From: Clostridiales bacterium
GTDB lineage: Bacteria; Bacillota; Clostridia; Oscillospirales; Oscillospiraceae
Direction of reading: 5' to 3'
DNA length: 64,000 bases
NCBI GenBank assembly: GCA_029268065.1
Contig: JAJUHC010000013.1
Coordinates: 1 to 64,000 of the forward strand
The translations under genes were made by a program, and so were the position numbers. A model generated the notes under the pieces. It was not told where the DNA came from, did not search any database, and saw nothing but the letters and a program-made list of their open reading frames with translations. The stretch's first letter is position 1. Every line of letters starts with the position of its first letter. Positions 26,869-34,701 of the stretch are shown in pieces.

Positions 26869-28578
26869 ATGAGAGAAACTATTATAAAGACTGATACCGA
26901 AAAATGCGAGGGCTGCAACCGCTGCGTGAGGGTTTGTCCCGTCGATGAAGCGAATATAGCCTATATGGACGGCGAAAAGGTCAGGGTTCGTGTCGACCCG
27001 GAAAAATGCATACTCTGCGGTGCGTGCCTGAAGGTATGTCAGCACGAGGCGAGGAGCTACATAGATGATACTGAACGTTTTTTCAGAGATCTTGAAAAGG
27101 GAACAAAGATAGTTCTTATCGCGGCTCCGGCCCTGAGAACCAATTATCAAAATTGGGAGTCACTGCTAGCATGGCTGAAAAACAGGGGGGTCTTAAAGAT
27201 TTTTGACGTTTCGCTCGGGGCGGATATATGCACATGGGCGCATATAAGGTACATTAAGGAGAAAGACCCTCCGCCCATAATAACGCAGCCATGTCCCGCG
27301 ATTGTAGGATACATTGAAAAATACCGTCCGGAGCTTGTAAGAAACCTTTCACCGGTGCACAGTCCCATGCTTTGCACCGCAATTTTTGCCCGTGAGCACC
27401 TGGAGAGCGACTGCAGAATCGCTGCGCTTTCACCGTGCGTTGCAAAAAAAGCGGAATTTGACGATACAAATGTAATCGAGTATAATGTCACGTTTAAAAA
27501 GCTTTCGGAATACATAGGCAAAAAGGGCATCAGGATACCTGATTCGGAATTTCAGTTTGACCATATTTCATCGTCGCTTGGCAGAATATACCCGATGCCG
27601 GGGGGGCTGAAGGAGAATATAGAGTTCTATTTGGGAAAAGCAATCCGCGTCGATAAATCCGAAGGACAGTCCAGGGTTTACCGTGACATAGATAAGTTTG
27701 CGTTTGAAGATGAGGAAAATCTGCCGGCGGTGTTTGACGTGCTCAACTGTGAGGAAGGCTGCAACAACGGTACCGGCTGCTCGAACGAATGCTCTGTTTT
27801 TTCGATAAACGCCGGTATGGACGAGCAGCGGCATATCGGGATGGAAAAGTACGAAAAAAGAAGCGCAGACGAATATACTATACTTTTTTCACTTTTTGAC
27901 AAGGAGCTTTCGATTGACTCCTTCATCCGAAGATATAAAGGAAGCCCTCAGAGGGCGATAAGCTATACCGATGAGGGCCTTGAGAGAGCGTTTCTGTCCC
28001 TGGGCAAGACCTCTCTCGAGCAAAGGAACCATAACTGTTTTTCCTGCGGTAATGAAACCTGCCGGGAAATGGCGGTAAAGATAGCGAAGGGTATAAATGT
28101 GCCGGAAAACTGCGTTGAGAAAGCGCGTTGTGAGATTCTGGCGGCGCAAGAGGCGTTCCTAAACGAAAAGAGCAAAAGCAGGGACAATATTCAGAATATC
28201 TCGGGTGAAATAGAGGAAATCAGGCGGCTGTTTAATAACGTCCTTACAAAAATAAAAAACATAGAGGACGCAATAGAGAAATACAACGCCATGGCGAAGC
28301 TTGTAAACGATATTGCGATGCAAACACGGATACTATCGATAAACGCTTCGATTGAGGCGTCAAGGTCGGGAGCGGCGGGAAAGGGATTTGGCGTAATTGC
28401 CCAGGCGATTCGCGACCTTGCCAGCAGGTCTCAGAATTCCGTCGGGGAGGTTGAGGAAACCAGCGGCTACGCAAAGGCCACAATCAATGTGATAAAAAAC
28501 TCCGGCGGGGATGTGGATCAGTCTATTGAGAAGGTTTCGAGCTACTTGTCCCAAATTGCGTATTCAAACGACGGCTGA
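26869..28578 (+). CDS. Ferredoxin - [FeFe] H-cluster - Fe-S - chemoreceptor-signalling fusion (sensor)
   Basis: 569 residues, soluble. Order: two [4Fe-4S] motifs (CEGCNRCVRVCP from residue 14, CILCGACLKVCQ from 46); hydrogenase large-subunit C-terminal domain with H-cluster ligands Cys142 (TQPCPAI), Cys190 (SPCVAKK), Cys294 and Cys298 (CEEGCNNGTGC); an extra Fe-S domain with CFSCGNETC (390-398); then from about 430 a methyl-accepting signalling domain whose tip reads IAMQTRILSINASIEASRSG, then AAGKGFGVIAQAIRDLA. In catalytic enzymes the first motif is TSCCP; here the proton-relay Cys is Pro141, so a sensory rather than H2-turnover role is likely. No membrane helix or HAMP. Confidence 0.85.
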   Translation: MRETIIKTDTEKCEGCNRCVRVCPVDEANIAYMDGEKVRVRVDPEKCILCGACLKVCQHEARSYIDDTERFFRDLEKGTKIVLIAAPALRTNYQNWESLLAWLKNRGVLKIFDVSLGADICTWAHIRYIKEKDPPPIITQPCPAIVGYIEKYRPELVRNLSPVHSPMLCTAIFAREHLESDCRIAALSPCVAKKAEFDDTNVIEYNVTFKKLSEYIGKKGIRIPDSEFQFDHISSSLGRIYPMPGGLKENIEFYLGKAIRVDKSEGQSRVYRDIDKFAFEDEENLPAVFDVLNCEEGCNNGTGCSNECSVFSINAGMDEQRHIGMEKYEKRSADEYTILFSLFDKELSIDSFIRRYKGSPQRAISYTDEGLERAFLSLGKTSLEQRNHNCFSCGNETCREMAVKIAKGINVPENCVEKARCEILAAQEAFLNEKSKSRDNIQNISGEIEEIRRLFNNVLTKIKNIEDAIEKYNAMAKLVNDIAMQTRILSINASIEASRSGAAGKGFGVIAQAIRDLASRSQNSVGEVEETSGYAKATINVIKNSGGDVDQSIEKVSSYLSQIAYSNDG

Positions 28579-28667
28579 ATTCTGCTCATAGCTTCAATTC
28601 CGCCAATAAAACGTCTCGGCTTCGTCTCGGACAAAAAAATATATATATATGTATACATGAATATATT

Positions 28668-28697
28668 AAAAAAGAAGGCAATCGGCCTTCTTTTTTA
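28668..28697. terminator. Intrinsic terminator
   Basis: AAAAAAGAAGGC pairs with GCCTTCTTTTTT around a 5-nt loop, 90 bp after the sensor gene. The region between (28579-28667) includes an AT-repeat tract and no gene. Confidence 0.75.
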
Positions 28698-28760
28698 ATA
28701 TCGATGTTATGAAAGCATACTCGCGCCTTCAAACATATCTTATATACGGAGGCGAAGAAA

Positions 28761-28934
28761 ATGAATAACTGCGACTATGCAGCATCCTTGACAGCGCTTG
28801 CGATAGCGATAGCCAAAGGCAAGACGGATCCCGAGATAATATTCCTCTCAAGGCTATTTGCCCAGCTCTCCGCAAGTTTGTCATTGCTCGGTACTCAGAA
28901 TCCCTGCCGGATAAAGGAAGAGGAAGAGAAATGA
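28761..28934 (+). CDS. Small protein, DUF6774-like
   Basis: 57 codons from ATG 28761 with GGAGG ten bases upstream. The sequence opens MNNCDYAASLTALAIAIAKG and continues with DPEIIFLSRLFAQLSASLSL, ending in charged KEEEEK. The helical Cys-containing start and the 'LSRLFAQL' helix look like the small cytosolic DUF6774 family of Clostridia, of unknown function. The good ribosome site and codon pattern support a real gene. Confidence 0.6.
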   Translation: MNNCDYAASLTALAIAIAKGKTDPEIIFLSRLFAQLSASLSLLGTQNPCRIKEEEEK

Positions 28935-28981
28935 AAATGATTTAATCATATAGGATTTTAAGGAAAGCTGTACTTTCGCCC

Positions 28982-29527
28982 CTAGTTTTTCAAAAGTTTG
29001 GGAATGGCTCTGCGTATGGCAAGCGACAGAAAATAAGCGGCCGCTATGGAAACGAGGTCTTTAATAAGATAGGGGAGAGAAACCAGCAGCATGGAGCGAT
29101 AAATGCCGGACGAGGTAACAAGGGAGAATTGAAGGACTCCAAGAATATGGCATATTATAAGCCCCAGGACACCGAACAACAGCTTTACCGCGGTATGCCT
29201 GCGCTTTTCACCGACGCCGCAAAGCAGCACGAGCGGAATAAAGCCGAAAATAAAGCCGCCGGTCAGACCGAAAAGCATGGTGATCCCGCCTCTGAAATTT
29301 GAAAAGACCGGGACTCCCGCCGCTCCCATGAGTATGTAGGTAATAACTGAGGCGAAACCCATCCTGGCTCCAAGCAGGTAACCGCAAAGCGCGATCGCAA
29401 AGGTCTGAAGCGTAAAAGGCACGCCCCAGGGAGTCATGACCGATATCTGAGCCAGCACGATAGTAACCGCTGTCAGGAGGGCAGACGCGCTGAGCGCCCT
29501 AATTGAAACCTTATTCGTTCTCTGCAT
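28982..29527 (-). CDS. bioY: Biotin transporter, S component
   Basis: 181-residue membrane protein of the ECF-type biotin transporter. Six helices, with the BioY signature TPWGVPFTLQTFAIALCGYL followed by LLGARMGFASVITYILMGAA, GVPVFSNFRGGITMLFGLTG and GFIFGFI. It binds biotin in the membrane and needs the shared EcfAA'T module, which is not in the window. It overlaps the end of birA by 17 bp, so the two form one operon under the BirA-like operator. Confidence 0.93.
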   Translation of the reverse strand: MQRTNKVSIRALSASALLTAVTIVLAQISVMTPWGVPFTLQTFAIALCGYLLGARMGFASVITYILMGAAGVPVFSNFRGGITMLFGLTGGFIFGFIPLVLLCGVGEKRRHTAVKLLFGVLGLIICHILGVLQFSLVTSSGIYRSMLLVSLPYLIKDLVSIAAAYFLSLAIRRAIPKLLKN

Positions 29528-30506
29528 GTTTTTTCACCCTTATGCTAATTTCTCCGGAGCTGAGCCGCCTCGTTTCGCCGCTTTCCGTTTTTACCACGAG
29601 AGCGCCCTCGTCGTCTATATCAACGGCTAGCGCGTTCTCGGCCCCGCCGGCCGAAATAATAACTATCTCTCTTCCTATCACGTATGAGCGGCTGCGGTAT
29701 TCCTCCATAAAACTCTTTTCAGGAAGCGACCTGTAATACTCAAAAAACCTATCGAGTATTGCCGCTATAAGCCGGGGCTTTGCTTCCGGCGGGCACGGAC
29801 TTCCGCCGAGAACCGAGCCGGCGATATCCGAAAGCTCTCCCGGAAAGCCGGTTTCCGGGTCGGATAGGTTTATGCCTATTCCGAGCACCGCATAGGAAAT
29901 TCCACCGCTCTCAAAGTCTATCGAAGCCTCTGTAAGAATTCCGCAGACCTTTTTTTCACGGCAGTAAATATCGTTTACCCATTTTATCAAAGCCTTTTCA
30001 CCGGTTTGCTCCTCTATGGCGGATGCGACGGCGACGGCGGCGGCCGTCGTAATAAACAGAGCCTCGGCGGCCGGAAGACGTGGTCTTAACAGTACGCTCA
30101 TGTAAATACCGCCGCCTGAGGGGGAGTAGAAGCCTCGCCCCAGCCTGCCTTTCCCGGCCGACTGCTCGTTAGCGGCAATAACGAGCCCCTCCGTTTCGCC
30201 GCGCTCGGCGGCCTGCCTGAGCAGAGTGTTTGTCGACGTGACGCAGTCATAAACGTTTATTCTGTAAAAATCCTGACTTTTCAGGTGCTTTGAAATGCTC
30301 TGAGCCGAAAGTATTTTATTCTCGTTCAGCAAACAATAACCCTTCTTTGGGGATGCGTCCAGCAGGTATCCGTCGTCGCGCAAGGCGTTTATCGCCTTCC
30401 AGACGGCGTTTCTGCTCAGGTTCAGGGCTTCAGCCAGCTTTTCCCCGGAAACACGCTCGCCCTTATGAAGCTCGAGATATTCAAGCACCTTTTCCCTTGT
30501 CGCCAT
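29511..30506 (-). CDS. birA: Biotin--protein ligase / biotin repressor
   Basis: 331 residues, bifunctional. An N-terminal winged helix (KVLEYLELHKGERVSGEKLA, LNLSRNAVWKAINALRDDGY) binds DNA. The ligase domain has GRLGRGFYSPSGGGIYMSVL (GRGRxGR-type biotinyl-AMP loop, here KGRLGRGF), WVNDIYCREKKVCGIL and ISYAVLGIGINL. It attaches biotin to carboxylase subunits and, with biotinyl-AMP, should repress its own operon. An inverted repeat upstream fits the operator. Confidence 0.92.
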   Translation of the reverse strand: MATREKVLEYLELHKGERVSGEKLAEALNLSRNAVWKAINALRDDGYLLDASPKKGYCLLNENKILSAQSISKHLKSQDFYRINVYDCVTSTNTLLRQAAERGETEGLVIAANEQSAGKGRLGRGFYSPSGGGIYMSVLLRPRLPAAEALFITTAAAVAVASAIEEQTGEKALIKWVNDIYCREKKVCGILTEASIDFESGGISYAVLGIGINLSDPETGFPGELSDIAGSVLGGSPCPPEAKPRLIAAILDRFFEYYRSLPEKSFMEEYRSRSYVIGREIVIISAGGAENALAVDIDDEGALVVKTESGETRRLSSGEISIRVKKHAENE

Positions 30507-30543
30507 TTTTTCACCCCTTCATAAAGTATCAAAGAATGGGCGG

Positions 30544-30576
30544 ATTGTCAACTAAAAAAATATATTGGGTGACAAT
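30544..30576. promoter_or_regulatory. Probable BirA operator
   Basis: ATTGTCAAC (30544-30552) and GGTGACAAT (30568-30576) form an inverted repeat with 15-bp spacing, 38 bp upstream of the birA start. This matches the arrangement of BirA boxes (TTGT-AAC ... GTT-ACAA). Its place before a BirA with a DNA-binding domain supports the call. Confidence 0.7.
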
Positions 30577-30580
30577 TACG

Positions 30581-30622
30581 ACATAATATTCATCATTTAT
30601 GCGAATACAGTGAATATTATGT
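30581..30622. promoter_or_regulatory. 12-bp perfect dyad upstream of dxs
   Basis: ACATAATATTCA (30581-30592) and TGAATATTATGT (30611-30622) are exact reverse complements around 18 nt. It lies between the birA operator and the dxs promoter and ends on the -35 of the latter, so it could be an operator or part of a divergent promoter. Confidence 0.5.
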
Positions 30623-30650
30623 TGTAAAAAGCCTTATGCTTTGGTAAAAT
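30622..30650 (+). promoter_or_regulatory. dxs operon promoter
   Basis: TTGTAA (30622-30627) and TAAAAT (30645-30650) with 17-bp spacing; the -35 overlaps the edge of the dyad at 30581-30622. Confidence 0.6.
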
Positions 30651-30687
30651 AACTGCATTATCAGTGAATAATCAAGGTAGTGTGACT

Positions 30688-32544
30688 GTGAGCATATTAG
30701 AAAACATCAATACGCCGGATGACCTCAAAGGGCTGACAAGGGAGCAGCTTTCACAGCTCTGCGGCGAGATACGCGAATATATCGTGGAAAGCGTATCGGC
30801 TTCAGGGGGGCATCTTGCTTCCAATCTCGGGATAGTTGAGCTTACGATAGCCATTCACAGAGTTTATGATACATCTAAGGACAGACTGGTCTTTGACGTA
30901 GGACATCAGTGCTACGTACATAAGATTTTTACCGACAGGCGGGAGGCGTTTAAAAACCTCCGGAAGCTTGGCGGTATTTCGGGTTATCCGAAGCCGAGTG
31001 AGAGTGAACACGACGCCTTCATTGCCGGGCATGCGTCCAACTCCATATCTGTCGCGCTTGGCATGGCAAGGGCAAGGACGCTTCTGGGAGGAGACTACGA
31101 CGTGGTGGCGCTTATAGGTGACGGCGCGCTGACGGGGGGGCTTTGTTACGAGGCGCTGAGCAATGCGGGCGCGAGCGGAGAGCCGCTGGTGATAATACTC
31201 AACGACAACGGAATGTCGATAAGGAAAAACGTAGGCGGGATAGCAAGATACCTGTCGCACCAGAGGATCAAGCCCGCCTATTATTCCTTCAAGCTCTGGT
31301 ACCGAAGGGCAATGAACAAAATACCCGGCGGAAAGAGAATTTACGGCTTTACCCACAGATTGAAAACAATGATAAAAGAGGCGATTTTCCACTGCACGGT
31401 TTTTGAAGAAATGGGCCTTCAATATTTGGGGCCGGTGGACGGCCATGATATAGAAAAGCTTATAAACTACATCAGATGGGCGAAGAATCTGAGAGCGCCG
31501 ACAGTCATCCATGTAACGACGGTCAAGGGCAAGGGCTATGCCTTCTCGGAGGAAGCTCCGTACGAGTATCACGGCGTAGGCAAATTTGATCCAGAAACCG
31601 GCGTGGAGAAGTCGAACGGCGGTTTTTCTGGAAAATTCGGGAAGATCATGTGCGCCCTCGCCGAAAAGGATAAGCGGATCTGCGCGATAACTGCGGCTAT
31701 GGAGGACGGCACTGGACTCGACGAGTATGCAAGGCGGTTTCCGGCAAGATTTTTCGACGTCGGGATAGCGGAGGGGCATGCGGCGTCGATGGCGGCTGGG
31801 ATGGCGAAGCAGGGGCTTGTTCCGGTATTCGCGGTTTATTCTTCCTTTCTCCAGCGTTCTTACGACATGCTGATACATGACGTTGCGATACAGAATCTGC
31901 ATGTGGTGCTGGCGGTGGACAGAGCCGGACTCGTCGGTGAGGACGGTGAAACACATCATGGAGTTTTCGATGTCAATTACCTTTCAAGCATACCCGGTAT
32001 GACCATTTTCTGCCCCTCAAGCTATAAAGAGCTTGAAACCATGCTTGAGTACGCGGTGCTTGAAGCGGAAGGGCCCGTCGCGGTACGTTATCCAAGAGGC
32101 AAGGAAGGTTACTATAAAGAAAATGCGGGCCTGGAAAACGTCATATTGCGCGAGGGAACAGATATCTCCCTCGTCGTGTACGGCACCATGGTCAACTCCG
32201 CGCTGCATGCCGCGGAAATACTTGAGAAACAGGGGATTTCGGCCGAAATTGTAAAGTATGGCAGAATCCTTCCGCTTGACGTGGATCCGGTACTAAGGTC
32301 CATCTCCAAGACCAATCGCCTTTTGGTTGCGGAGGAGTGCGTTGGCGAGGGTTCCGTTGGACAGCGCATTGCGGCCGCGCTTGCCGAGCGCAAATGCGTG
32401 CCGGATATTCTCAGGCTCCGAAATCTCGGTGAACGATTCATTCCTCAGGGCACGATGTCCGAACTCTACCGATACTGCGGGATAGACGGGGAAAGCCTTG
32501 CGGAGGAGGCAAGAGAGCTTTTGAAAGGAAAAAGCCATGAGTAA
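30688..32544 (+). CDS. dxs: 1-deoxy-D-xylulose-5-phosphate synthase
   Basis: First enzyme of the MEP isoprenoid pathway; condenses pyruvate and glyceraldehyde 3-phosphate with thiamine diphosphate. 618 residues from GTG 30688 (SILENINTPDDLKGL), chosen because AAGGTAG lies 8 bases upstream and orthologs begin here; an upstream GTG 30664 exists. TPP motif GDGALTGG ... NDN (IILNDNGMSI), transketolase central domain MAAGMAKQGLVPVFAVYSSF and C-terminal domain are all present. Overlaps tlyA by 8 bp. Confidence 0.93.
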   Translation: MSILENINTPDDLKGLTREQLSQLCGEIREYIVESVSASGGHLASNLGIVELTIAIHRVYDTSKDRLVFDVGHQCYVHKIFTDRREAFKNLRKLGGISGYPKPSESEHDAFIAGHASNSISVALGMARARTLLGGDYDVVALIGDGALTGGLCYEALSNAGASGEPLVIILNDNGMSIRKNVGGIARYLSHQRIKPAYYSFKLWYRRAMNKIPGGKRIYGFTHRLKTMIKEAIFHCTVFEEMGLQYLGPVDGHDIEKLINYIRWAKNLRAPTVIHVTTVKGKGYAFSEEAPYEYHGVGKFDPETGVEKSNGGFSGKFGKIMCALAEKDKRICAITAAMEDGTGLDEYARRFPARFFDVGIAEGHAASMAAGMAKQGLVPVFAVYSSFLQRSYDMLIHDVAIQNLHVVLAVDRAGLVGEDGETHHGVFDVNYLSSIPGMTIFCPSSYKELETMLEYAVLEAEGPVAVRYPRGKEGYYKENAGLENVILREGTDISLVVYGTMVNSALHAAEILEKQGISAEIVKYGRILPLDVDPVLRSISKTNRLLVAEECVGEGSVGQRIAAALAERKCVPDILRLRNLGERFIPQGTMSELYRYCGIDGESLAEEARELLKGKSHE

Positions 32545-33343
32545 AGTGAGACTGGACCTTCTGGTTTTTCGGAAGGGCCTCGCAGACAGCCGCGAAAGAG
32601 CCCGTACCGAAATTATGAGCGGGAATGTTTTTGTGAACGGTCAGAGATCGGACAAGCCAGGAACCTCGGTCGATGAAAACTGCTCTCTTGAGCTTCGCGG
32701 GGTACAGGCCGAATTTGTTAGCCGCGGAGGATTGAAGCTGCGAAAGGCGCTGGACTTTTTCGGAGTCAGTCCCGAGGGGAAGATATGCCTGGACTGCGGG
32801 GCCTCCACTGGAGGCTTTACGGACTGCCTCTTAAAGAGAGGCGCCGCCAGGGTATACGCGGTCGATGTGGGCTACGGACAGCTCGCGTGGACGATAAGGA
32901 ACGACCCGAGGGTGGTTACTCTTGAGCGCACCAATATAAGGTACGTTACAAAAGAACAGATTCCGGATGACATTGATCTCGCCGTAATAGACGTGTCCTT
33001 TATATCTCTCAGGCTGGTTTTGCCGGCCGTCAAGGCTCTCCTGAAGGAAAGCGGAGAAATTGTTTGCCTGATAAAGCCGCAATTTGAGGCGGGCAGGGGC
33101 AAGGTGGGGAAGAAAGGGGTCGTGCGGGACAACTCGACGCGGCTGGAGGTTCTTTCTGATTTTATCTCTTATTCGTCGGCGAACGGCTTCGCAGTCAGGG
33201 GACTGACTTACTCGCCCATAAAGGGGCCTGAAGGGAATATCGAATTTCTGGGACATCTCGGTTACGGAAACGGCCGTATTGTCGACGCCGCAGAAGTTCT
33301 GAAAGACGCGCTTGAGGATCTTGAAAACGGCAGGGGGGAATGA
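32537..33343 (+). CDS. tlyA: TlyA-family RNA 2'-O-methyltransferase
   Basis: 268 residues: N-terminal S4 RNA-binding domain (VRLDLLVFRKGLADSRERAR, MSGNVFVNGQ) then an FtsJ-like methyltransferase (CLDCGASTGGFTDCLLKRGA, LAVIDVSFISLRLVLPAV, CLIKPQFEAGRGKVGKKGVV). Members methylate 16S/23S rRNA and some are haemolysins. Start overlaps the end of dxs, the usual arrangement in Clostridia. Confidence 0.9.
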   Translation: MSKVRLDLLVFRKGLADSRERARTEIMSGNVFVNGQRSDKPGTSVDENCSLELRGVQAEFVSRGGLKLRKALDFFGVSPEGKICLDCGASTGGFTDCLLKRGAARVYAVDVGYGQLAWTIRNDPRVVTLERTNIRYVTKEQIPDDIDLAVIDVSFISLRLVLPAVKALLKESGEIVCLIKPQFEAGRGKVGKKGVVRDNSTRLEVLSDFISYSSANGFAVRGLTYSPIKGPEGNIEFLGHLGYGNGRIVDAAEVLKDALEDLENGRGE

Positions 33344-33344
33344 T

Positions 33345-34208
33345 TTGAACAATATAGTGCTTTGTACGAATCCCAGAAGGGACGCTGATTTTAGATTTAC
33401 CCTCTCTATTCGCAGGCTGATACAGAAATGCGGAATAAATCCTCTGAATACGGTCTTGTTTCCGCCGAAGGATGCGGAGCTTCCGAAGGACATGGAATTT
33501 GTTCCGATCGAGGACGCGCTGAAAGGAGCCGAGCTGCTCATATGCCTCGGAGGAGACGGAACCATACTGCACGCCGCGAAGGCTGCCGCGCAAAATAAGG
33601 TGCCGGTTCTCGGGATAAATATAGGGCGCAAAGGCTTCATCGCCGACCTTGAGGCCGCCGACTACGAGAAGATAACGGAAGCCGTCTCGGGCAGGTTTGC
33701 TGTGGACGAGAGAATGATGCTTAATGCGCATATCGAGCGCGGGGGTGAAACAATTTACTCCGACTTCGCTCTTAACGACGCCGTCGTGGCGAGGGGCAGC
33801 GTAAACAGGACGATAGACTTTGCGGTTTACGGCGATGAAAAGAAGATATTCAATCTTTCGGGAGATGGAATAATAGTAGCCACGCCCACGGGCTCGACGG
33901 CATATTCCATGTCCGCCGGCGGGCCGATACTCGAACCCTCCGCGAGCGCTCTTGTGGTTACTCCGATATGCGCCCACGACCTTAGAGCGAAAGCGTTTGT
34001 GCTTTCAAGCGAAGCCGAGGTGACCATAGAGATAGGCGATTTGAGCGAAAAAAGCGCGTTCCTATCGCTTGACGGACCGGAAACCGCCGAGCTTATAAGC
34101 GGAGACAGGGTCAAAATTACGAAATCGGAATATAAAACCCGGCTTGTACGAGTGCTGAACAGGAGCTTTTACGAGATAGTCAACCAAAAGCTTGGCGCGG
34201 GTCTATGA
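33345..34208 (+). CDS. nadK: NAD kinase
   Basis: Makes NADP from NAD and ATP or polyphosphate. 287 residues from TTG 33345, one base after tlyA, with GGGGGGAA upstream; the longer frame from 33312 lies inside tlyA. The NAD-kinase motifs are CLGGDGTILHAA (GGDGT), FALNDAVVARGS and SGDGIIVATPTGSTAYSMSA followed by GGPI. Soluble, tetrameric in the family. Confidence 0.93.
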   Translation: MNNIVLCTNPRRDADFRFTLSIRRLIQKCGINPLNTVLFPPKDAELPKDMEFVPIEDALKGAELLICLGGDGTILHAAKAAAQNKVPVLGINIGRKGFIADLEAADYEKITEAVSGRFAVDERMMLNAHIERGGETIYSDFALNDAVVARGSVNRTIDFAVYGDEKKIFNLSGDGIIVATPTGSTAYSMSAGGPILEPSASALVVTPICAHDLRAKAFVLSSEAEVTIEIGDLSEKSAFLSLDGPETAELISGDRVKITKSEYKTRLVRVLNRSFYEIVNQKLGAGL

Positions 34209-34227
34209 GCCGGAAGGGAGTATATGG

Positions 34228-34677
34228 ATGAAAGGTTCAAGACAGGAAGCAATACTGAAAATAATTGAAGAAACAGACATCGAAAATCAGAATCAGCTTA
34301 TCGAGCAGCTCAAGAAATACGGATACAGCAGCACGCAGGCCACCGTATCAAGAGACATAAGGGAGCTGCGGCTTGTCAAGGAGCTCACCTCGGGAGGCGG
34401 CTACCGCTACGCAGCGCCGTCTAAGAACGAGGTGACAAACAACAGTCTGCGCCTCAAAAATATACTTAAGGAGTGCGTGACGTCAGTGGACTACGCCCAG
34501 AATATCGTCGTTATCAAAACCTTGCCGGGGCTTGCCTCGGCGGCATGCTCAGCCATAGACGGTATGGAAATACGGGATCTTGTAGGCACTCTGGCCGGGG
34601 ACGACACCGCTTTTCTCGCGATGCGCGACGTTGAATGCGCAAAGGTATTCTGCAGGGAAATATACGAGATATTATAA
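34228..34677 (+). CDS. argR: Arginine repressor
   Basis: 149 residues. ATG 34228 is set by AAGGGAG seven bases upstream. N-terminal winged helix: QEAILKIIEETDIENQNQLI and SSTQATVSRDIRELRLVKEL; C-terminal hexamerisation and arginine-binding domain with LPGLASAACSAIDGM and GTLAGDDTAFLAMRD (the acidic arginine-binding pair). It represses arginine synthesis genes; in Clostridia argR normally lies between dxs/tlyA and recN, as here. Confidence 0.93.
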   Translation: MKGSRQEAILKIIEETDIENQNQLIEQLKKYGYSSTQATVSRDIRELRLVKELTSGGGYRYAAPSKNEVTNNSLRLKNILKECVTSVDYAQNIVVIKTLPGLASAACSAIDGMEIRDLVGTLAGDDTAFLAMRDVECAKVFCREIYEIL

Positions 34678-34701
34678 AACCAAATAAGGGGTAAGTGCGG
34701 A

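Noticed and set aside
30802-31959. 385-codon antisense frame inside dxs
   Set aside because: Shadow of dxs in GC-balanced DNA; composition typical of antisense frames.
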